A stretch of DNA of 64,000 nucleotides from Spongiimicrobium salis (GCF_043678055.1 NZ_JBHEQA010000001.1:1178001-1242000); one strand, 5' to 3'; shown: positions 26,855-35,217, numbered from the stretch's first letter. Notes: a model not told the origin generated them from the letters alone. A program made the numbers and translations.

Positions 26855-27040
26855 CTACTGAACCAAGCAAAAACCTGCTTGCCTAGGCGCATGATAACAT
26901 TTCACTGTAGGATCACCAGTTAGTTGAAAACAGTCTGCATCTGTGAAACATCGCGGACGTCCTCCGCCATGAATAACTTGTTGTTCCTTTTTATTCAAAA
27001 TTTTAGAACCTGTTAAATTAATTATCGTTTTAACCATCAT
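26855..27040 (-). CDS. double-glycine-leader peptide, 4-Cys core (bacteriocin-like)
   Basis: 61-residue precursor. The N-terminal leader ends in ILNKKEQQVIHGG, the double-glycine motif recognised by peptidase-containing ABC exporters. The core is short, basic and cysteine-rich: RPRCFTDADCFQLTG then VKCYHAPRQAGFCLVQ, four cysteines spaced x5, x10 and x9. The CxxxxDC pattern matches GG-leader peptides often called bacteriocins in flavobacteria. The product could be an antimicrobial, a signal or a substrate for modification; none is demonstrated. Two ATGs (27040, 27037) give the same leader. No exporter, maturase or kinase gene lies nearby. Confidence 0.8.
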   Translation of the reverse strand: MMVKTIINLTGSKILNKKEQQVIHGGGRPRCFTDADCFQLTGDPTVKCYHAPRQAGFCLVQ

Positions 27041-27410
27041 GTATTAAAATTAAAATTTGTATTGTTCCAATCCATTAAGAGCCACTTGGAAACTATGGCT
27101 TTTCTTGCAAGAAATACTCCTTTTATGAGTATGGTAAAAAATGGATATCCACGTTTAAAACTAATATGAAGGTAAAATGCTTTAGTAACAGAAAAAAATA
27201 ACCTCTTTTCAATTTTATAAATTTGAGGATATTAACAGCTACTATCCCAGCGAATTGCAATCATTATTTAATCATTGCAGTTAATTAAAAATCAATTATT
27301 TATAGGGGTTTTTTAATCTGTAAATTTATAAATACGAGGTATTCTTCTTTTAAAAACCCAATGATTTAGAGGTATATTCAGTATTCATTATTCATCTAAA
27401 TCACATCCTT
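27041..27410. other. divergent intergenic region between GG-peptide 1 and the T9SS protein
   Basis: 370 AT-rich bases between divergent genes. It contains the 16-mer ATTTTATAAATTTGAG at 27212 and a related AATTTATAAATACGAGG at 27323. No RNA gene was recognised. Confidence 0.5.
27212..27227 (+). promoter_or_regulatory. shared 16-mer with TAnnTTTG box, upstream of the T9SS gene
   Basis: ATTTTATAAATTTGAG contains TAAATTTG, a perfect Bacteroidota -7 box (27218-27225), and starts 199 bases before the T9SS gene ATG. The same 16-mer, at the same 199-base distance, precedes the second GG-peptide gene. CCTC and GAGG flank it. A clear -33 TTG is not seen. Confidence 0.5.
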
Positions 27411-28223
27411 ATGAAAAGAATACCCCGCTTATCCCCGCTGTTTTTTGTTGCTTCATTATTCTTTTTCAAAGTTCAAGGTCAAAATGAAATAAATCCAATT
27501 ATAACAGCGGAAAACAAAATTATTGTACAGGTCACCATTGATAAAAAGGAATCTCAGGGTCCTTTGGAACATACAATTTCCATCGTTCAATTTCCCAAAG
27601 TACTTCAGGACAATGCCCCTATACCCTTTGAGGTACGTTATCAAAATAAGAGTTCAGAAGTTTTTTATCTTCACATAGTGCATACGGGACCTACCATCTC
27701 TACCATTTCAATGGTAAGAGGTGCAACAACACCTATTCCAATTAGACCGGATGGCCCTGAAAATAGCCCTCATACGACATTTAAAGATCAACTCCCTCAA
27801 GAAACGTCAAAATATTCTTTTGGGGAAGGGGATCATAAAATAACGTTCGCTCTAAAGTCTACCCATGAGATTACTTCTCCATCTTTATCCCAGAAACAAA
27901 CAGACTTCTCAATTTCCCTTTCATCAGAAGAAAAAATACATGCTCATGACAGAGATAGCATCTCCATCTTCCCTAATCCGTTTATCAATAAGGTTGTTTT
28001 TGACTTTAACGCGTCAAGCATTTCCATAAAAGATGCAACAACTCCATTCCATCTGACCATATACGATGAAAATGGTGCTCTCATTGATCAAATGGAGAAA
28101 AAACTTCAAAAGGATTCAAAATTTGAATACCATTTCAATGCTCCTGTCAAAGGAAGGTTCTACTATGTGATCACATCAAATACAGGACAAAAAGTAGATT
28201 CTGGAATACTTATAAAGAACTAA
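27411..28223 (+). CDS. T9SS-secreted protein with C-terminal sorting domain
   Basis: 270 residues. A signal peptide (KRIPRLSPLFFVASLFFFKVQG) exports it, and the last ~80 residues form a type A sorting domain beginning SISIFPNPFINKVVFDF, with LTIYDENGALIDQ and a GRFYYVITSNTGQKVDSG ending, which directs passage through the type IX system to the surface or medium. The middle (residues ~30-180) is beta-rich, with EVRYQNKSSEVFYLHI, and matches no family I recognise. It lies between a divergent GG-peptide gene and a convergent TPR-AraC regulator; its stop is 3 bases from the regulator's stop. Confidence 0.82.
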   Translation: MKRIPRLSPLFFVASLFFFKVQGQNEINPIITAENKIIVQVTIDKKESQGPLEHTISIVQFPKVLQDNAPIPFEVRYQNKSSEVFYLHIVHTGPTISTISMVRGATTPIPIRPDGPENSPHTTFKDQLPQETSKYSFGEGDHKITFALKSTHEITSPSLSQKQTDFSISLSSEEKIHAHDRDSISIFPNPFINKVVFDFNASSISIKDATTPFHLTIYDENGALIDQMEKKLQKDSKFEYHFNAPVKGRFYYVITSNTGQKVDSGILIKN

Positions 28224-28226
28224 ATT

Positions 28227-29990
28227 CTATTCTTTTGAAGCGGTCGTTTTTTCCATTTTTTTAATATAAAAAGAAGGTTTAAGGCCTGTGTACTTTTTAA
28301 AAGCATTGGTAAAGGTATTTGTGCTCTTATACCCTAATTCCTTTGCAATTGCATCTATAGTATAATTCCTGTATTTGGAATTTTCCTTAATCTGTTCCAA
28401 GACATAATAAATGCGCATTTCATTGATATATTCATTAAAAGATTTTTGCATATGACCATTGATGATCTTGGAAAGATAGGTGGTATTGGTCTTTAATTTT
28501 TTTGAGGTACTATGCAACGTACAATCTTTGCTTATATAAAAGTGAGCGTGCTCTAATTTTTGCAATTTTTCCAGAATTACTTTTGCTTTTTCATCCGCAA
28601 TTTTTAGCGAGGGATAATTCTTTTTTGGGATATGTACCTCATTTTCCATTTTTAGTGCCAATACATCAAACTTTCTCTTGTTCAGCTTTGCATTCCGCAG
28701 ATATATGATCACGATGATAAGCAGTAACACTACCAATATCCCAAGCAGTTTTAAGGTAAATTTTAGATTGTCTCCAATAATTTCATTTTTGGAAGACAGT
28801 ATCTTATTTTCTTTGGATAGCGCTCTATTTTCCAATACCCTGGTTGTAACATCGTTCTCATGAATGGCATCAGAAACTTCTCTTCTCCGCCTGCTATACT
28901 CATTTTCCTTTTCCAAATCTCCAAGTTCTTTGGAAAGCAGAACAGCCAAGTCGTACATTTCCAGCAATTTGGGGGGATACTCGTCTGAGGAAAGATGATC
29001 AAATCCTTTCTCCAAAATTTCAAGAGCGTTCAGCGGTTTATTTAATTTCCATTCCGCTTCGGCTTGAAAAAAAATATTTTGAAAATATACATTGGAGGTA
29101 TTCTTCGTTTCTAAAAGAAATGCCTCCGATTTTCTTAAATAAAAAATCGCTCTTTCATGGTCTCCGAGATTAATATGTGTTTTTCCGAGATTGGTATAGA
29201 TGGATGCTTCCAATATTTCTTTTTCGTACATCTCGCGAGACTCCATAAAGGATAGTGCTTTGTTGAAAGTCAAAAGAGCTTTATTGCTTTCTTCAAGGCC
29301 CCGTAAACAGATGCCCAACCTATTCAAGGAACTCGCATACGTTCTGTTGTATTGCGCTATTATTGCACTATTCTCATATTGCGATTTGTATTTTTGTTCC
29401 TCTAAGCGTTCTAAAATATCCTGATATATAGGCTTTCCCCCGCTATAATCTTTCAAGCGGATTTTTATGTTCCCAATATATAATCTTGACCGGATTTCAC
29501 TGACGAGAAAACCATTTTCTCGTGCCAATCGGGCACTTTCCAAAAAACACTCCAAAGCATCAGGATACTTTCCCAGTTCGTCCAATGCCGATCCTTTTAG
29601 CTGTAAGGCACGTATGACTCGATTTGGATTTTTTGTTTTTCGCGCAGCAATCAATGCCGAATGGGCATAGTTAAAGGATGTAGAATAATCGGATCTATAA
29701 TAAAAATAACAATGGCTTAGATAGAAATTGGCAATATATTTAATTTGTTCATTATCCTGTATTTCCCCTCTTTTCAAGTACTCATGGCTATAGGCAACTA
29801 GAACATCTTTTCTTACTTTATCATAATAATATCGCAAAGAATCATTTACTTCTTTTTCGGGCGCAGAGGATATAAAGTCTATTTGATTCTTGGTTAAGGC
29901 TATATGTTCTTGGGAAAAACCTCTAAGGGATAATACCAAAAACAAAAGAAGGTGCAATCCCAAATTACCGTATCCTTTTTTATTCACCAT
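28227..29990 (-). CDS. membrane-bound TPR-AraC one-component regulator
   Basis: 587 residues. A short hydrophobic N-terminus (LHLLLFLVLSLRGFSQ) acts as signal sequence. Residues ~40-370 are tetratricopeptide-like helical repeats, for example ALECFLESARLARENG and ALLTFNKALSFMESRE, predicted in the periplasm. A single transmembrane helix near residues 395-415 (LLGILVVLLLIIVIIYLR) leads to a cytoplasmic AraC domain at the C-terminus with TIDAIAKELGYKSTNTFTNAF as second HTH and TGLKPSFYI. There is no kinase or receiver domain, so signal sensing and DNA binding sit in one protein. Position between two GG-peptide genes and next to a T9SS protein suggests it regulates them; target and ligand are unproven. 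Confidence 0.88.
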   Translation of the reverse strand: MVNKKGYGNLGLHLLLFLVLSLRGFSQEHIALTKNQIDFISSAPEKEVNDSLRYYYDKVRKDVLVAYSHEYLKRGEIQDNEQIKYIANFYLSHCYFYYRSDYSTSFNYAHSALIAARKTKNPNRVIRALQLKGSALDELGKYPDALECFLESARLARENGFLVSEIRSRLYIGNIKIRLKDYSGGKPIYQDILERLEEQKYKSQYENSAIIAQYNRTYASSLNRLGICLRGLEESNKALLTFNKALSFMESREMYEKEILEASIYTNLGKTHINLGDHERAIFYLRKSEAFLLETKNTSNVYFQNIFFQAEAEWKLNKPLNALEILEKGFDHLSSDEYPPKLLEMYDLAVLLSKELGDLEKENEYSRRRREVSDAIHENDVTTRVLENRALSKENKILSSKNEIIGDNLKFTLKLLGILVVLLLIIVIIYLRNAKLNKRKFDVLALKMENEVHIPKKNYPSLKIADEKAKVILEKLQKLEHAHFYISKDCTLHSTSKKLKTNTTYLSKIINGHMQKSFNEYINEMRIYYVLEQIKENSKYRNYTIDAIAKELGYKSTNTFTNAFKKYTGLKPSFYIKKMEKTTASKE

Positions 29991-30354
29991 ATATCAAAAC
30001 ATCTTTTTGATTTAAATATCTATATAGCATGGTTCTTTTAGGTTATAAAACTATTCATGATCAAAAAACCATCTCTAAAGGCTATTCTTGCTATAATCCT
30101 ATCTCTTTTTACTTCGATAACAACAGCTAGTTTTTTAAAATTATATACATCCTCTATTTTATAAATTTGAGTTTTTTTTCTTTTTGCTGTACTCCTTTTA
30201 ACTATAGTTTAGCAATAAATATATTCTTTTAAGCTCAAAGTCAGTAAGACTTTATGGCTGTTTTATATAATGAATTTCTTAAATCCATGGTGGACATATA
30301 AACTTGAATGTCCTTAAATAATTCGAGGTCTATTAATTATAAAAATCTAAAATT
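29991..30354. other. divergent intergenic region between the TPR-AraC regulator and GG-peptide 2
   Basis: 364 very AT-rich bases. It holds the shared 16-mer at 30156 and an AATTCGAGGTCTATT segment near the peptide start that partly matches the CGAGGTATT site of the other upstream region. A 35-codon frame at 30057-30164 overlaps the 16-mer and is probably not a gene. Confidence 0.5.
30156..30171 (+). promoter_or_regulatory. shared 16-mer with TAnnTTTG box, upstream of GG-peptide 2
   Basis: Identical to the 16-mer at 27212. It contains the -7-like TAAATTTG (30162-30169), is preceded by CCTCT as at the other site, and begins 199 bases before the peptide ATG. It may be a promoter giving a ~180-base leader, or part of a common operator. 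Confidence 0.5.
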
Positions 30355-30534
30355 ATGTTGAAAAAACTCTCATCGCTCAAAAATGTCACACGGATCAGCA
30401 AACAACAACAAATGCACATCAATGGAGGCCTAGGAGGATCTTGTTTTGCATTTTGTGAGACTAATAATGATTGTACAAGCAATTGTGGATCTCACTTTTC
30501 ATGTGACAAATGGTTAGGAATCTGCGTATCCTAA
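30355..30534 (+). CDS. double-glycine-leader peptide, 6-Cys core (bacteriocin-like)
   Basis: 59-residue precursor. Leader: KKLSSLKNVTRISKQQQ, then MHINGG, a GG-type cleavage motif like that of the peptide gene at 26855. Core after the GG: LGGSCFAFCETNNDCTSNC followed by GSHFSCDKWLGICVS, six cysteines spaced x3, x5, x3, x5, x6. The CETNNDC element matches CFTDADC of the first peptide (Cys, four residues, Asp-Cys). Six cysteines could form three disulfides. A strong terminator follows 13 bases after the stop, so it is a monocistronic transcript. Function and exporter unknown. Confidence 0.8.
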   Translation: MLKKLSSLKNVTRISKQQQMHINGGLGGSCFAFCETNNDCTSNCGSHFSCDKWLGICVS

Positions 30535-30547
30535 TCCCTTACTGGAG

Positions 30548-30578
30548 AAAAGTCGACTTAGAAGTCGGCTTTTCTTTT
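30548..30578 (+). terminator. rho-independent terminator after GG-peptide 2
   Basis: Stem AAAGTCGACTT / AAGTCGGCTTT with a very short loop, followed by TCTTTT; it starts 13 bases after the peptide stop codon. Confidence 0.8.
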
Positions 30579-30591
30579 AAATTTTTATTCA

Positions 30592-30742
30592 GGGGCGCTC
30601 CCCTATACAAAATATGGTTTTGATGATGATATTATTCCCGCTTGGATAAAAGATGCCAAGGGCAACCGCTAGTTTAAAACAATTGAGGGAATTCTACCGG
30701 ATGTATCCCAATATTAGAATCATCCTTGGGCATGAAGAATAA
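30592..30742 (+). pseudogene. 3' remnant of a metallo-hydrolase-like gene (frameshifted)
   Basis: Two adjacent coding-like pieces in different frames. The first reads YTKYGFDDDIIPAWIKDAKG and stops at 30672. The second, shifted by one base, reads LKQLREFYRMYPNIRIILGH and ends at a TAA at 30742. Together they look like the end of one protein, and YPNIRIILGH resembles the conserved His-containing strand of metallo-beta-lactamase-fold hydrolases. There is no start and no upstream portion, so this is a decayed fragment. The family call is tentative. Confidence 0.45.
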
Positions 30743-30911
30743 TCCTAGATGAAAAATTTTTAGGAAAAATGGCGCATTTAGTTTTTTTTGAAGGGTTGTT
30801 GTACATTTAAAACAGATTTTAAATCCTTATGTCCATTTTTCTATGCGTACTAGGCCAGAGAAATGCAATGACAAGGACCACAACTAAATTTCCAGATATC
30901 CTAAAAATGCC

Positions 30912-31610
30912 ATGGAGCCCAATGAAAAACCACGAATCTCACGACTTACTGCGATTATTACGCAGTTGCAGTCCAACACCTTGGTCACCGCCAAAATGCT
31001 TGCTGATAAACATCAAGTTAGTGTGCGTACCATTTATAGGGACATCCGAACCTTAGAACGATCTGGCGTACCCATAGTCACTGAGGAAGGAAGGGGATAT
31101 TCCTTAATGGACGGGTACCATTTACCCCCCATTATGCTTTCTGAAAATGAAGCCAACGCCTTAATCACAGCAGAACAGTTGGTTCTCAAAAACAAGGATG
31201 CTTCCTTTGTAAAATATTACTCGGAGGCCATACAAAAAATAAAAGCCACCTTGCGAAAACCCCAAAAAGAAAAATCAAACCTCCTTGCCCAGCGCATCTA
31301 TGTCCTGGATAATTATAATTATCAACGCACCAGTGATTATTTAATGTTATTGCAATCGGCCATTACCAATTTTGAAGTGTTGGATATTGAATACCATTCC
31401 CTACAGCAACAGCAAACTTCCCGCAGTATTGAACCTTTTGCCCTATACAGTTCCCAGGAAAAGTGGTTGTTGATTGCATTTTGCAGACTTCGCACAGCTT
31501 TTCGCGTATTTAGAATCGATCATATTGCAAAGATAAAAAGAACCCATACCCATTTTGAATCGCACAATATGACCTTGGAAGAGTATTACAAACGCTATAT
31601 ACACGAATAA
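30912..31610 (+). CDS. HTH-WYL transcriptional regulator
   Basis: 232 residues. The N-terminal winged helix (type HTH_11) has RLTAIITQLQ, TAKMLADKHQVSVRTIYRDI and RTLERSGVPI, and a wing with EEGRGYSLMDGYHLPP. A WYL domain lies at about residues 140-215 (VLDIEYHS, IEPFALYSSQEKWLLIAFC, FRVFRIDHI). WYL regulators sense nucleic-acid-like or other small ligands. The GyrI-like protein 68 bases downstream is often the target of such YafY-type regulators. Ligand unknown. Confidence 0.92.
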   Translation: MEPNEKPRISRLTAIITQLQSNTLVTAKMLADKHQVSVRTIYRDIRTLERSGVPIVTEEGRGYSLMDGYHLPPIMLSENEANALITAEQLVLKNKDASFVKYYSEAIQKIKATLRKPQKEKSNLLAQRIYVLDNYNYQRTSDYLMLLQSAITNFEVLDIEYHSLQQQQTSRSIEPFALYSSQEKWLLIAFCRLRTAFRVFRIDHIAKIKRTHTHFESHNMTLEEYYKRYIHE

Positions 31611-31678
31611 AAATCCCACCCCTGACACACCCTTGTCATTGCCATGAAATATTTTTGTAAAAACTAAAAATAAACCTC

Positions 31679-32137
31679 ATGGAAAACACTAAAAAAGAAG
31701 CTTTGACATTAGTCGGTATTACTGTACGAACCACAAATCAAAATCAAAAGGCAATGAAGGACATTCCTGAACTCTGGAAGCAATTCATGGAAGAAAAAAT
31801 CGGAGATAAAGTGCCCAACAAGGTAGATAACACTATGTATGCGCTATATACAGATTATGAAGGCGATCATATGCAACCCTACACCATGCTTTTGGGCTAC
31901 CAGGTTGAAAATTTGGACAATGTAGATGAAGCCTTAACAGTTAAAATGGTTCCTGAAGCCAATTACGCTAAATTTACGGCCAAAGGCGATCTCACCAAAG
32001 AAGCCGTGTACGATGCCTGGGTCAATATTTGGAATACGGATTTAAATAGGGCCTATACGCACGATTTGGAGATTTATGGAGAAAAAGCTGTGAATCCCAC
32101 GGATGGAGAAGCAGAAATTCTAATTGCCATTGCCTAA
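31679..32137 (+). CDS. GyrI-like effector-binding domain protein
   Basis: 152-residue stand-alone GyrI-like/AraC effector-binding domain. Features: LTLVGITVRTTNQ, the helix IPELWKQFMEEKI, MYALYTDYEGDHMQPYTMLLGY, VPEANYAKFTAKGDL, the WVNIWNTDLNRAYTHD helix and a final GEAEILIAIA strand. It binds a small molecule or toxin-like ligand, without a DNA-binding domain. It follows the WYL regulator by 68 bases on the same strand, a common arrangement suggesting regulator and target. Different in sequence from the GyrI-like protein at 19395. Confidence 0.87.
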   Translation: MENTKKEALTLVGITVRTTNQNQKAMKDIPELWKQFMEEKIGDKVPNKVDNTMYALYTDYEGDHMQPYTMLLGYQVENLDNVDEALTVKMVPEANYAKFTAKGDLTKEAVYDAWVNIWNTDLNRAYTHDLEIYGEKAVNPTDGEAEILIAIA

Positions 32138-32240
32138 AAAGTAGAAAAGCTGGGGATATTTTTTAATTTTAGAGAAAAAGTGTCCCCTATCAGTACCATA
32201 CAGACGTCTTAGTAGTATAAACAATATAAAATACATACTT

Positions 32241-32588
32241 ATGAAAGAATTTATGATGATTTTTCTAGGAGCAGATTACACCGATTTAGGGCTTTCCCCC
32301 GAAGAACTTCAAAATCGTATGGAAAAATGGTTTGCCTGGGGCAACAAAATGGAACAAGCGGGTATCCTAAGAGGTGGAAATGCCCTTACTCCAGCTATTC
32401 GGCGTATCGTAGGTGAAAACAGAACAGTGACCGATCTTACTTCAGCCGAACTCAAGGAAATAGTAGGAGGTTATTATCTGGTTGAAGCAAAGGATTTCGA
32501 TGCCGTTCAGGAAGTAGCACAGGATTTCCCGGATTACGATTTGGGAGGAACCGTTGAAATTCGTGAAATAATGGTATTCGACAAATAA
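32241..32588 (+). CDS. YCII-related domain protein
   Basis: 115 residues: MKEFMMIFLGADYTDLGLS, MEKWFAWGNKMEQAGILRGG, then YYLVEAKDFDAVQEVAQDFP and a final VEIREIMVF strand, the ferredoxin-like YCII/DGPF fold. Such proteins are nearly always coded directly before an ECF sigma factor of the type that follows here; the start codon of the sigma gene comes right after this stop codon, so the two are one operon. The biochemical role is unknown; a catalytic or ligand-binding partner of the sigma factor is the usual guess. Confidence 0.9.
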   Translation: MKEFMMIFLGADYTDLGLSPEELQNRMEKWFAWGNKMEQAGILRGGNALTPAIRRIVGENRTVTDLTSAELKEIVGGYYLVEAKDFDAVQEVAQDFPDYDLGGTVEIREIMVFDK

Positions 32589-33824
32589 ATGGAATCCAAA
32601 CTCATAGACCATCTTTTCCGTCACCATAATGGAAAGATGGTCTCTGTATTAACCCGTATCTTTGGTTTGGAACATCTTGATATTATTGAAGATGCCATTC
32701 AGGATACTTTTATCAAGGCCAGTCTTTCCTGGCGTCATCAACAACCCGATCATCCTGAAGCCTGGTTAACCCAAGCTTCAAAAAATAGGGTTCTTGATAT
32801 TTTTAGAAGATTAAAAACAGAAAAAAAATACCTTCCCCAATTAACGAATGGTCCTCAGGCCATTGCCTTAAACGATTTCTTTCTGGATACGGAAATAGAA
32901 GATGCGCAATTGCGCATGATCTTCACCGTATGTCATCCAAGTTTAGACCCAAGAGATCGTATCTCCTTTGCTTTAAAAACAATATCGGGCTTTAGCATTA
33001 AAGAAATTGCCACAGCTCTTTTAATGAAGGAGGAAACGGTAAAAAAACGCTTGGCACGTGCCCGTAAAACCATTCAAAAGTCGCGTTTAAAATTTCATAT
33101 CCCCCAAGGGAAAGCGCTTCCAAAACGACTGGAAAGCGTGATGGAAGTACTCTATCTTATTTTTAACGAAGGGTTTCATTCCAATAAGAAAGAAAAATTG
33201 ATCCAAAAAGAATTATGTGGCGAAGCCATGCGTTTGTGCCAAATGCTATTGAAAAACGAATATACCCGATCTCCTGCCAGCTATGCCCTTTTTGCCTTAA
33301 TGTGCTTTCATTCCTCCCGTTTGGATGCCAAGACGAATGCAGAAAATGAATTGTTGGACCTAAAACACCAAGATCGGAGCTTATGGCATTTTCCCTTAAT
33401 TTCTTTAGGTAATACCATGATGAACAAAGCAGTAGAAGAAGGCATGTTTTCCTGTTACCATTACGAGGCGGCCATTGCTGCAGAACACCTTAAAGCGCCT
33501 ACTTTTGAACATACGGATTGGGATAAGATCCTACACTGGTATAGCTGCCTTCATTCCTTGCAACCCATGCCTTCCCATGTCCTGACCATGGCCGTTGTAT
33601 GCCTACAATATGGCAAATATGCCGCAGCAAAAAATTATCTTGAAAAAATTAAAGCGGAAGATTTTGCGCAACGCGCTTATCTATATCATGCCGCTTGGGG
33701 TGATTTTTACGTTTGTACAAACCATCCCCTCAAAGCCATCTCTTCTTTTGATCAGGCTTTGGCTTTGGTCACCAACACTTTAGAAAAGGAATATTTACAG
33801 AAAAAGAGAGCGGCTTTGGTCTAA
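32589..33824 (+). CDS. ECF sigma factor with C-terminal helical extension
   Basis: 411 residues. Sigma-70 region 2 occupies about residues 10-80 (EDAIQDTFIKASLSWRHQ, LTQASKNRVLDIFRR). Region 4 lies at about 120-165 (FSIKEIATALLMKEETVKKR). A C-terminal helical domain of about 230 residues follows (YLIFNEGFHSN, ELCGEAMRLCQMLL, NYLEKIK), the extension found in ECF factors paired with YCII proteins (DUF6596 type). Such factors lack a classic anti-sigma and the extension probably controls activity. It starts directly after the YCII stop. A hairpin lies just downstream. Confidence 0.93.
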   Translation: MESKLIDHLFRHHNGKMVSVLTRIFGLEHLDIIEDAIQDTFIKASLSWRHQQPDHPEAWLTQASKNRVLDIFRRLKTEKKYLPQLTNGPQAIALNDFFLDTEIEDAQLRMIFTVCHPSLDPRDRISFALKTISGFSIKEIATALLMKEETVKKRLARARKTIQKSRLKFHIPQGKALPKRLESVMEVLYLIFNEGFHSNKKEKLIQKELCGEAMRLCQMLLKNEYTRSPASYALFALMCFHSSRLDAKTNAENELLDLKHQDRSLWHFPLISLGNTMMNKAVEEGMFSCYHYEAAIAAEHLKAPTFEHTDWDKILHWYSCLHSLQPMPSHVLTMAVVCLQYGKYAAAKNYLEKIKAEDFAQRAYLYHAAWGDFYVCTNHPLKAISSFDQALALVTNTLEKEYLQKKRAALV

Positions 33825-33843
33825 ACCTAAGGGTAAACCAAAA

Positions 33844-33863
33844 GGGAAGTCGCTTGACTTCCC
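33844..33863. terminator. hairpin between convergent genes
   Basis: GGGAAGTC-GCTT-GACTTCCC, an 8-bp stem with a 4-base loop, 19 bases after the sigma factor stop. On the minus strand it is followed by TTTTGG, so it may serve both convergent genes. Confidence 0.6.
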
Positions 33864-33942
33864 TAATAGACATCAAAACCATGGTATCATCCGTCATATA
33901 TGATATTGGTCCCGATAGTGCCATATAATGTTCTTCCCATTC

Positions 33943-35217
33943 CTATTTTTTAGTTTCAATGTACTCTTTTACTTGGGTCAGCCAGCTTTTTTCGTAATCA
34001 AGAAATACATCCGGAGTCAGGCCAACCGATTCCAGTTCCAGGTATTTTGCATGTTTTTTGGATGTCAATTGCGCAATGAAGGCCGCTGAAGGCAATGTAT
34101 AGGTACTATTTTTTATTTCATAGGCTACAACTCCTCTGCTTTGATCTCCCAGAACGACAGCTTTCGCCATCTTCCGTAATTTAAAGGCAAACTGTTCGGC
34201 ATTGCTCCCTGTTCTCTGATTGATCAGCACAAATATGCTATTCGTCTTGCTATATTTCTTCAATATTTTGAAGACAATATTGGAATTTCGATCCCCGCCA
34301 CCTCCATTATCCCGTAGGTCTACTACTAGATTTGGTTTTTGCAGTGTACCCTTTAAAAGGGCATAGAATGCCTCAGCATCGGAAAGCACAGGATAAAAAG
34401 AATCAAAATCCCCCAGTTTTAAATAGGTGATGTCCGGCGACAAGGCTTCCCTTTTATAGATCAATTTAGGATATGGGGCCACGGAAAAATTGGATTTTGA
34501 AAGATCTTTCTGAAATCGCATGGTCAAAAATAGTCCTTCCTGAATGCGTTCTGCATAAGTAATCAAACGCTTTGTGGTAATTCCTCCACCTATGGCCCTT
34601 AAATTGTTCTGACCATAGGGAATAAGGCTATTGAACAATTCCCCAGGCTCCCATAAAGGGGTTTTGGAAGAAAGTACAAGGCTATTGAACGCCCCTCTAC
34701 TTTTATCCCAATACACGCCTATTTTTAAATAATCTTTCCGGTAGTAAATGCCTTCTTTGCTTTCAAAGGGTTTTGTTTTCAATACCGTTTCCAAGCTATC
34801 CAAATCCATGCTTAATCTAGGTAAAACCCGATAGGCCTTAGATCTCTTAAATTTCATAAACCCGATACTATCCTTAAGCAATTGGGTGCTCATCCCATTC
34901 TTCTTTCCATATACCTGCATATGGTTGTCTTTTAAAGACAGAACGAGTTTGTTTAAAAGAAAATAGCACTCAAAAGGCGATTTTATTGCTTGTAATTCCC
35001 CTTGCAATGCCCTATAGCTAGCTGTATAGGAAGTTTCTTTTTCTGTTTGATGTCTATACGCTGGTGTCTTTTTCAATTTCTGATGAAGAAACTCAAAATC
35101 GGCCCTGCAATTGCACTCACTTTCCTGAGCGTTTAGATGTAGTCCTCCTATACAAAGAAAAATACCTATCAATACCTTTAAATGAGTATTGAACTGCTGT
35201 AAAATTGATGATTTCAT
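33943..35217 (-). CDS. S41-like peptidase family protein, secreted
   Basis: 424 residues with an N-terminal signal peptide (LKVLIGIFLCIGGLHLNAQ). The mature protein has an N-terminal cap containing a Cys pair (ECNC). The C-terminal S41 core reads ITYLKLGDFDSFYPVL, LVVDLRDNGGGGDRNSN and LINQRTGSNAEQFAFKL, where SNAE stands for the usual SAAE and the serine nucleophile is kept, then GDQSRGVVAY and VGLTPDVFLDY. It is more diverged than the S41 peptidase at 20449. Probably periplasmic or surface located; substrate unknown. Same strand as the LytTR gene 89 bases upstream. Confidence 0.85.
   Translation of the reverse strand: MKSSILQQFNTHLKVLIGIFLCIGGLHLNAQESECNCRADFEFLHQKLKKTPAYRHQTEKETSYTASYRALQGELQAIKSPFECYFLLNKLVLSLKDNHMQVYGKKNGMSTQLLKDSIGFMKFKRSKAYRVLPRLSMDLDSLETVLKTKPFESKEGIYYRKDYLKIGVYWDKSRGAFNSLVLSSKTPLWEPGELFNSLIPYGQNNLRAIGGGITTKRLITYAERIQEGLFLTMRFQKDLSKSNFSVAPYPKLIYKREALSPDITYLKLGDFDSFYPVLSDAEAFYALLKGTLQKPNLVVDLRDNGGGGDRNSNIVFKILKKYSKTNSIFVLINQRTGSNAEQFAFKLRKMAKAVVLGDQSRGVVAYEIKNSTYTLPSAAFIAQLTSKKHAKYLELESVGLTPDVFLDYEKSWLTQVKEYIETKK

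Noticed and set aside
30057..30164. 35-codon frame with a hydrophobic N-terminus upstream of the 6-Cys peptide
   Set aside because: It overlaps the shared 16-mer promoter-like element and has no GG motif; likely chance in AT-rich DNA.
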